Part shown: one piece after another, positions 5,652 through 12,200 of the stretch
Layout: each line of letters begins with the position of its first letter
Numbering within the stretch: position 1 is the first letter of the stretch
Source of the DNA: Pinguiococcus pyrenoidosus
Taxonomy: Eukaryota > Sar > Pinguiophyceae > Pinguiochrysidales > Pinguiochrysidaceae
Assembly (NCBI GenBank): GCA_019677205.1
Contig: JAAMXY010000361.1
Coordinates: forward strand, 1 to 13,565
DNA length: 13,565 nt
Direction: 5' to 3'
Program-made: the position numbers and the translations under genes
Notes under the pieces: generated by a model
What the model was told of the DNA's origin: nothing
Databases searched by the model: none
The model's input: the letters and a program-made list of their open reading frames with translations, nothing else

Positions 5652-8428
5652 TCATATCGTATGCACTTCCCCGTCCTGATACATCACCAGATTCTCCTCC
5701 TCCAGATCGAGCAGCAGCTTCTCTGCCGTCTCTCTCGACAGAGGAGCTTGCCCCCGCGACCTGTAGCTCTCAAGGACTTCATCGAGCTTGAGAACGTCCC
5801 GCCCCGTCTCCCTTGCGAGCGCCGAGATCGTCTCCCGCAGACGACCCTTCTCCCCGAGCCGTGAGCCACCAGTCTCCGTCCGCTGCCTCTTCGCAAGCTG
5901 CGGCTCCGACTTCTCCTCGGGACCTTCCGGAGACGCTGCGCCTGGATCCCCCATGTCCCCTCTGCCCCTATACTGCACGACTCCGTCTGCGTATGAGATC
6001 ACGCCTCCTCCTTCTTGCTCTATCTGCCCTAGCAACACTTCTGCGGCCTCCTTCGAGAGGGGCGCTCCCTTCCGTCTGCTGAACGCCTCCAGGATGTCGT
6101 CGAAGCCCAAAGATCTCTCCCCGGTCGATTGTACCAGCTCTCCTATGATTTGCAGCAACTCTTCCTTCGTGCTATCGCTATGTGCCTCCGCCTGCGAACG
6201 CTGCCGCTTCGACGACCGAGCGTCGACAGCGGGGGACGGTGGCGCCACCTCCTCAAACGCTGCCCCGTCAGCTTGCCCGCGGTCGTGGTAAAGCGCAAAG
6301 TTCATCAGACGCATCGTGTCCTCGACATCGACGCGCTCCACTTTCGAGCAGAGCCTGGCCTTTGCATGCGCCGTGGACAGGCGGATCAGGGTCTCCAGCG
6401 TACGTGCCGTGACGGGCAACGTCTTGATATCCTGCTTGGCGCGCAGATCCGCGTACGCGTTCGCGATCTCTTCCGTTGCCTCCTCGGTGAGCGTCGGGTG
6501 GATCCGGTTCTTGGCATATCTAATATACTTCCGCAGAAAAATACCGTCGAGAATCTGCAGCTGGTCTCTGGTCTCTCCCATTCCGCTGGCACTGCCCCTT
6601 GCGTGCCAGTTCCGAACCCAGATCTTCGTTGCGTTGTCCCCATCCTTGTCATCGTCCGGCTCGCCCAGGATGTCCTCTAGTACTGGACCGGACACGAGGG
6701 GCTCCGGGGCCATATCTGTACTGCGCCGGTAGCAGTGCCCGAGCAAGACGTGCCCCGCCACCTGCCGGTCGAAGTCCGAGTCGAGCATGTCCAGCACGAT
6801 GAACAGCAAGTCGAAACGCGAAAGCAGCGAGTCCGGCAGGCCGATGTTCTCCTGCGGCCGCCTGTTGCGGTCGTACTGGCCATAGACGGGGTTCGCTGCC
6901 GCCGTGACGGAGCATCTCGCATTCAGTGTCGCGTGGATGCCTGCCTTCGCGATGGTCACGGTCTGCTGCTCCATCACCTCGTGAATCGCGACGCGATCGG
7001 CCTCGCTCATCTTGTCAAACTCGTCGATGCACACCGAGCCGCGATCCGCGAGCACCATCGCGCCGGCCTCGAGCCTTCTCTCTCCAGTCTCGGGATCGCT
7101 GGTGACCGCGGCGGTCAGACCCACGCCACTGGATCCTCGACCCGTCGTGCTCACGGCGAGTGGAGCGTGCTTGAGGACAGATCGAAGAAGCTGCGACTTG
7201 GCGGTTCCGGGATCGCCAACGATCATGATGTTGATGTCGCCACGCAGGTGCGTCCCGTTCTCGAGGTTCTTCTCCTCGCCGCCGAGGAGCTGCAGGACGA
7301 GGGCACGCTTGATGAAGTCGTGACCGTAGATGGACGGGCAGAGCGACCTGCTCAGTACGTCCAGGGTGATTTCCCCGCGTTCCTGGCACGCTTCGGGCAG
7401 TCCTCGGACGGCAGCGATATCCTCCGGCAGCAGCTTTAGCAACGAAGACTCGTTCCCGATGGTCCTCACCGCGTTCGCGATGAGGATGGTGCGGAACGTG
7501 GACGGCACGGCCCCATGGGAGGCGGAACCCTGGGCTCTGTAGACTCCGGCAATGGAGACGCGGTCCCCCGGCTTCATGCTATTGACCAGCCCATGATCCA
7601 GCAGGACATCCACACTTCTAGGGAGCTGGCCATGCGGCGCTCTCTCGGGCATCTCCTGGATGGTCACGACCTGGTGATCCTTGTACTCGCAGAGGCCGTA
7701 CTCGGTGTCTAGCAGGTTGCCCTCGGGATCCCTGCTCGGCGGCGCCGTGTTGGTGGGCAGCAGGATCCGGCCATTCGACTCTAGGCCCAGATCCACTGCC
7801 GTGTCGTCCCGGAACTCACGCACGCTGTGCTTCTTCGTCCGGGCGCAGTACTGGACGCTCCGCACGAGCTTGGGCCTCACAATGGAGACCTTGGTGACGA
7901 TGCCGTCGACGCACACCAGCGTCGCCAGGAGATGGCTCAGAAGACCCCGTGGCGACACATGCGCCTCACCAAAGCTGCCTTCAAATCCGACCTGCAGCCG
8001 CCTTTCGCCGTTCTTCTTCGTGTATGACGGGTCGAGATCGCGAGCGAGCTGCAGTAGTCCAAAGAAGGAGAGTCCGTCAGACACGTGTGCCCTTGCGTAG
8101 GCCTGAGGACCTCTGCTGCGAACTTGCCTCAGTCACGGCCTCCATGAGAGGCAAGAGAAAGTCCATGGGGCGCCGCATGAGCTGCCGCGTGAGCATGAGG
8201 TCATGCTCACGCAGGTGATTCAAAGAGATCAGGACCCGAGACCCTCCCGAGGAGCACACGCTGCGAATCCGATCCTCATATCCGAAGCCCTGAGGAGCAC
8301 GCGCGGTCAGCGTCGGGCGTATGGGTGCGTCGCTGTGAGCGGACGCTCTTTCCTCCCCTTACCTCGATCTGCAGAAACTCGAGGAACTCCGTCTTCGCAC
8401 GGGCCACCTCCGAGTTGTACTCGTCCAT
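5652..8428 (-). CDS. MCM3 replicative helicase subunit (three exons)
   Basis: MCM3 is a subunit of the MCM2-7 ring, the AAA+ motor of the eukaryotic replicative helicase in the nucleus. Exons are 8428-8363, 8289-8128 and 8048-5652. Introns are 73 bp (GTAAGG...CTCAG) and 79 bp (GCAAGT...CTGCAG). Splicing gives about 874 aa, ending TGA. The N-terminal part includes YEDRIRSVC, RVLISLNHLRE and LDPSYTKK, then VGFEGSFG..HVSPR, GIVTK.S.VRPK..RSV.YC and LDTEYGL..YKDHQ, the pattern that separates MCM3 from its paralogues. Walker A is GDPGTAKS (~354-361), Walker B CIDEFDKM (~416-423) and the arginine finger SRFD (~486-489). TLETLIRL.TAHAKARL follows, then a nuclear-type SSKRQR linker. The C-terminal winged helix appears twice (~704-769 and ~810-874). 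The start ATG opens a 22-codon first exon; without the two upstream exons the protein would lack the helical N-terminal region. Confidence 0.95.
5655..5849 (-). other. Second C-terminal winged-helix copy in MCM3
   Basis: Residues ~810-874 begin KGRLRETISALARETG and continue through LDEVLESYR, APLSRETAEKLL and YQDGEV. They align without large gaps to the upstream copy at 5970-6167. Being last in the chain, this copy holds the usual position of the MCM C-terminal winged helix. Confidence 0.75.
5970..6167 (-). other. First C-terminal winged-helix copy in MCM3
   Basis: Residues ~704-769 begin KEELLQIIGELVQSTG and continue through FDDILEAFS, APLSKEAAEVLL and YADGVV. Each copy is preceded by a linker with a KRQR motif (SSKRQRS and AKRQRTE), suggesting that linker and domain were duplicated as one unit. 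The two copies are diverged in sequence. Confidence 0.75.
8049..8127 (-). other. GC-AG intron 2 of MCM3
   Basis: The 79-bp intron begins GAG|GCAAGT, a strong GC-type donor, and ends with a pyrimidine-rich tract and CTACTGCAG. A CTGAC branch-point-like word lies about 30 bp before the acceptor. Phase 0 removal joins MEAVTE to LARDLDPSY, which matches the family. Reading without splicing changes frame, and using the internal CCTCAG would leave about 20 extra residues. Confidence 0.8.
8290..8362 (-). other. Intron 1 of MCM3
   Basis: The 73-bp intron begins GAG|GTAAGG and ends GTGCTCCTCAG. A GCTGACC branch-like word lies about 18 bp before the acceptor. Phase 0 removal joins EFLQIE to GFGYEDRIRSVC, as expected for the MCM3 N-terminus. 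Confidence 0.85.
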
Positions 8429-8579
8429 TCTGCCACAAGTAGGATCTCCGCGACGGTGGAGGTGACGAGGGCGCTACGGCAAGAACATCAACGTCGAAGC
8501 ACTCCGCACAAAGGACAACGCCGGTTTGAATCGGGAAAGGCGGTTCCCAACTGTCACTTGTTTTGAAGCATGAATCTTG

Positions 8580-8720
8580 CCTTGGATCCTAGTATTTACT
8601 GAACCATACGCCCATAATGTTCCTCCCGTTGAGTATGTAAAATTAATATATCAATATTCACCAATATATTAATATAAAATAAGATGTTCAATACTTGTGT
8701 CTTAGATACAAATAAGACAG
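8580..8720. other. AT-rich island
   Basis: Base composition drops sharply from the GC-rich surroundings to mostly A+T between about 8580 and 8720, most strongly at 8639-8690. It contains a perfect 10-bp palindromic pair. No coding frame is convincing. Possible roles are a DNA-unwinding or replication-start element, a nucleosome-free promoter core or a remnant of inserted DNA. Confidence 0.6.
8642..8673. repeat. 10-bp AT inverted repeat
   Basis: ATTAATATAT (8642-8651) and ATATATTAAT (8664-8673) are exact reverse complements around a 12-nt loop. The structure sits in the core of the AT-rich island. Confidence 0.8.
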
Positions 8721-8754
8721 GGCAGATGGGCTTCGCTACTTGTCCATCTGTCCC
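8720..8754. repeat. Stem-loop at the edge of the AT-rich island
   Basis: GGGCAGATGG (8720-8729) can pair with CCATCTGTCCC (8744-8754), with one bulged base. The loop is 14 nt. It lies just upstream of the E2F-like site. Confidence 0.55.
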
Positions 8755-8766
8755 AGAAGTACTGGA

Positions 8767-8775
8767 TTTCCCGCC
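8767..8775 (+). promoter_or_regulatory. E2F-like site
   Basis: TTTCCCGCC matches the E2F/DP consensus TTTSSCGC. It lies about 340 bp from the MCM3 start and 430 bp from the start of the chromatin gene. Function is inferred from the consensus and the neighbouring replication gene. The surrounding 12-mer recurs inverted at 9459-9470. Confidence 0.45.
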
Positions 8776-9206
8776 TATTTCGATTGCTCCAGACGAGGGG
8801 CTTGTTTGGTCTCGAGCGGCGGTGGTGGCCTGCGCCTCCCTTGCTCCCCGACGGTCGGATAGGCCCTCAGCACCGGTGCGGCAGTCTCCTGCAGCTCGTG
8901 ACGCGTCCGTGACGTCGCGTCGCAGCAGTCTGCGGCCGTTTCCACCTGCGCGGGCCTTCGCGCCGAAACCCGATTCAAACTGTTCCGGGCGGTGCGGCTA
9001 CTTTCGGGCCAGCAGATCGCTTCCACGTGGTCGTCTGCACTATTTGGGCCTCGATTCCGGCGGTGCCTGCCTCTTCCGCGGATCTGGCCGGCAAGGCGAG
9101 GCTGTGAAACGTGTGGCTGGGACTGGACGAGCGCTGCAGAATTCGGTTGGGCTCCGGCGACTTCTTTGCGAGACCGGGTGCTGCGGAGCACCTCACATTC
9201 TAAGCC

Positions 9207-12200
9207 ATGGCGAAGAAGCGGAGGTCCTCGCCGGCGGGCAGGGAGAGACGGCCCTCCAAGCGCGCGCGCTCGAATCCCGCCCGGGCGGCCAAAGTAACGA
9301 CGGTGGGTCATCTGGCGGAGCCTGACGTTGAGCCGCGCAAACGGGCAAAGAGTGGAGGAAAAAGCAATGGTGAGTTCCCAGTGGGATGCCGCTGCGCTGC
9401 GCGCGCCATGACGCCGCGTGGCGGGCTGACGCCGTACCTATCGAACTTCTTAGGGAACGGCGGGAAATCCTACCTGGACATGCTCCGGGACGCAGTTTGG
9501 GAGCTTAGCGAGGGCCACCTGCGCACGTCGATGTCTGTGAAAGCCATCTCGAGGACGCTGGAGGACAATTTTGCCTTAGATTTCACGCTAAAGTCCACAC
9601 GGAATCGAGTGAAGCAGGCCCTGGACAAGCTCGTGAAGGACAAGGTGCTTCTGAAGGTGAAAGCGAGCTACAAGCTGGGCCCCAAGGGCCAGAAGGAGCT
9701 GAGAAAGCACCACATCATGACGGCTGACGCAGACGAGAAGAAATCAAGTCGGCGAAGCGCCTCACCGCTTCCGGAAGCCCCCAAGTACACCCTGGACGAG
9801 TCCAAAGCCAAGAACCTGAAGCCGCTGCCGGACCCCTCGCAGCCTTTCCTCATCCCAAGCGCCGTTGTGGGGAACTTCTTGATGATGCTGCAGTTCTGGC
9901 ACGGCTTCGGCCGCTCTGTGGGCGCGCCTGCCTGTCCATCGATAAAGGATCTGCAGGATGTCTTGCTGCAGCTGGGCGCAGGAGATGCTGGCAATCAAGC
10001 CTTCTCAGGGTTCGTCTCAAGCGGGGGCAAGTCAGGCCGTGAGGCGCTCGGAAAGTTCATTTTTGTTCTGCTTCGGCTCTTGTTCGGACGCAAAACGGAT
10101 GGCAGTACCGCGGAGTGGGCAGTGCCGCAGGAGGAGATGGCCCACATCGCAAGCAAGGGGCCGGACGCCCTCATGGCGCACAAGTTCGGGATGGACGCGG
10201 ATTTTGACGTGGAGGATTATGAGCTGGGGGAGGAGGACGCTCTGGCGCCGATCTGCGGAATATGTGGCTCCTATCTGAATGCACTGACGGCGCCGGAGCT
10301 GCTGAGACGGTACCTACGGGCGAAGATCCACTACGAGGCCTGGTGCGCGGGCCAGGGGCGGTCCCACAGCGCCTACGAGGTTCTCGAGGCGGCAATTGAC
10401 CAGCTGGCGACCACGGCGCCGCACCTGCTTCCCATCGACCTCCTATTGCCCGTGCTGTCCACTCTCTGCGACGAGGTGCTGAACCGGGAACCCGTGCTCC
10501 AATCGATTGCAAAGCTGATCGATCAGCTCGAGGAGGCGCGCCTCGAGAAGCGGCAGCGCCAGAAAGAAGAGAAAGAGCTCATGGTGCGCTTGATCGATGA
10601 GAGCGAGACGTCGGCGAAGAGCAACACCAAGAGGGAGCTGACCATCACTCGGAAAGCGCGGGAGGCGGCAGCTCGATCCGAAACCGCTCGGGCCCGGCAG
10701 CTCCTGCGCCTCCGCACAAGCTGCCTCGGAATGGATCGGTCCGATCGGCGGTATTGGCTCTTCGCGGGGCTGAAGGGAGTCTTCGTGGAGGTGCCGCCAA
10801 GGTCTTCATCAGAGCGCGGAGGGCGTGACGGGGAATGGGGAGTGCTTTCGTCGTTGGATTCTGTAGATAAGCTTGTAAGGAACCTTGAGAAGAAGGGCCG
10901 GCGCGAGGGCCCGCTGCTGGCCAGTATCACGGAATACCTAGACGTCATTAGAGAAGACGTGGCGTCCGTCCCGGAAGATCCAGCGGTGATGCAGGTGGAA
11001 GAGGAGCTTCCAGTCATAAATCGTCGCAGCAGCCGCGTCCGCGACAACGAAAGACGGAAGCAGGAGGAGCAGGAAGAGATCGCTCAAGCGGAGGCCCTCG
11101 CGAACCCAAACCCCGGCCTCGGAAAAGGCTACGAGGACGCAGTGGTCCGGCGGAAGGAAACCGGTGGCGGGGCGTACATCCCCCTTGGGATCCCCTCCGC
11201 GCACATCTCGGGCGACGCTTGGGCGCATCCCCTGAAATGCTTGGGATCCGAGCTCTTCCAGATCATGCGCGTGGCCCAGGCTTTGTCCGGCAGGGAGAGC
11301 CATCACTTTCGGACAAAGTGCCTTCGCCAAGTGCACCTCGGGAACTGGTCAGACCTGAAGTACATCGCCCTGGATCTGGAAGCCGAGATCTTCGGCCTGC
11401 TTGGAGAAAGCTACGATGACTTCCTGCCAGGCGGAGCGGACAAAAGCCAGCCACGGTGGACTCACTTGCGCACGGCGCCACGCCTTCCTCAGAAGGAGTC
11501 GACGGCAGATGCGCCCTCGTGGCAAAGCAGCGCCCGCAGCCTCGCCGCTGTCTTAGATTTGGATCCGCGAGAAGTCCTGAAAGCCTTGGATCGCACGCGC
11601 GGTCTCGTGGAGCAGGATCCAACGATTGCTGCCGACGACGAGCGCTTCGCAGGAAGCGCGGAGAGCAAGTCAAGGAAAGGGTGGGGGAAGAAGCGGAAGG
11701 GGAGGAAGACGATGACCAGCGACAAGGACGTGATTCTCAAGGCAATCGACTGTAGCAAGAGGTGCATCTCTTCACGTGCCGAGGGAGACCACCGCTCGGC
11801 CATCCAAATCATCTTCGAAGTGATCGACTCGTACGAGGCGACGAGGGCCCGTCGCAAGGAGCGGGCAGCTCTGATGGAGGCTCTACAAGCACAGAAAGCC
11901 GCACTTGAGGCGGAAATGTCGTTGAGCGCGGCTCTCAGCGTGACCCCCAAGGAACACGCTGTCGAAAATGGCCATGCCGAGCCCACTGGACCTGAGGAAG
12001 CGTCCGCCACGACGATCGAAGATGCTGGTGTTGACGCTGATATGGAGGCGGATCTTGAGGCGGATCTTGAAGCGGATGTGAAAGCTGGTGCCGGTATTGA
12101 GGCCGACGTTAAAGCTGGTTCCGATGTGAAGGTTAATGAGGAGGCAGATGCTAAGGCTGATGCCGATGTGAAAGCTGATGCTGATATTGAGGCGGATCTT

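Larger units (their letters stand above)
8524..8982. repeat. 12-bp inverted repeat flanking the AT-rich segment
   Basis: GTTTGAATCGGG at 8524-8535 is the exact reverse complement of CCCGATTCAAAC at 8971-8982. The arms bracket about 435 bp including the AT-rich island. No matching target-site duplication is visible next to the arms, so a transposon call is not supported. Confidence 0.6.
8429..9206. promoter_or_regulatory. Divergent MCM3 / H15-DDT-WHIM promoter region
   Basis: These 778 bp separate two head-to-head start codons. An E2F-consensus word, TTTCCCGCC, lies at 8767-8775; E2F control of MCM genes is well established in animals and plants. TGACGTCG and TGACGCG words, resembling bZIP sites, lie near 8900-8920. 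An AT-rich island occupies about 8580-8720. A plus-strand open frame of 213 codons (8684-9325) is of low quality, overlaps the next gene out of frame and is not called. Confidence 0.55.

Noticed and set aside
6735-7439. 234-codon plus-strand frame within MCM3
   Set aside because: It lies opposite the AAA+ core of MCM3, and its composition fits an antisense shadow.
8092-8130. Frameshift or 25-bp mini-intron in MCM3
   Set aside because: A 25-bp excision ending at the nearer CCTCAG would restore frame but leaves about 20 residues foreign to the family. The 79-bp GC-AG intron ending at CTGCAG gives an exact family match and a normal length.
8520-8540. GGTTTGAATCGGG resembling a tRNA B-box
   Set aside because: It differs from the GGTTCGANTCC consensus at several positions. 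No A-box, cloverleaf or acceptor stem can be built around it.
8524-8982. Small transposon (MITE) bounded by 12-bp inverted repeats
   Set aside because: No target-site duplication is visible next to the arms, and copy number cannot be judged from one window.
8684-9325. 213-codon plus-strand frame in the MCM3/H15 spacer
   Set aside because: It is low-complexity and starts in the AT-rich island. It resembles no known family and overlaps exon 1 of the chromatin gene in another frame.
9371-9382. 12-bp GTGAGTTCCCAG mini-intron that would keep the frame open into the H15 exon
   Set aside because: It is far shorter than any other intron here and would insert about 24 unconvincing residues. An error in the A6 run or another junction is more likely.
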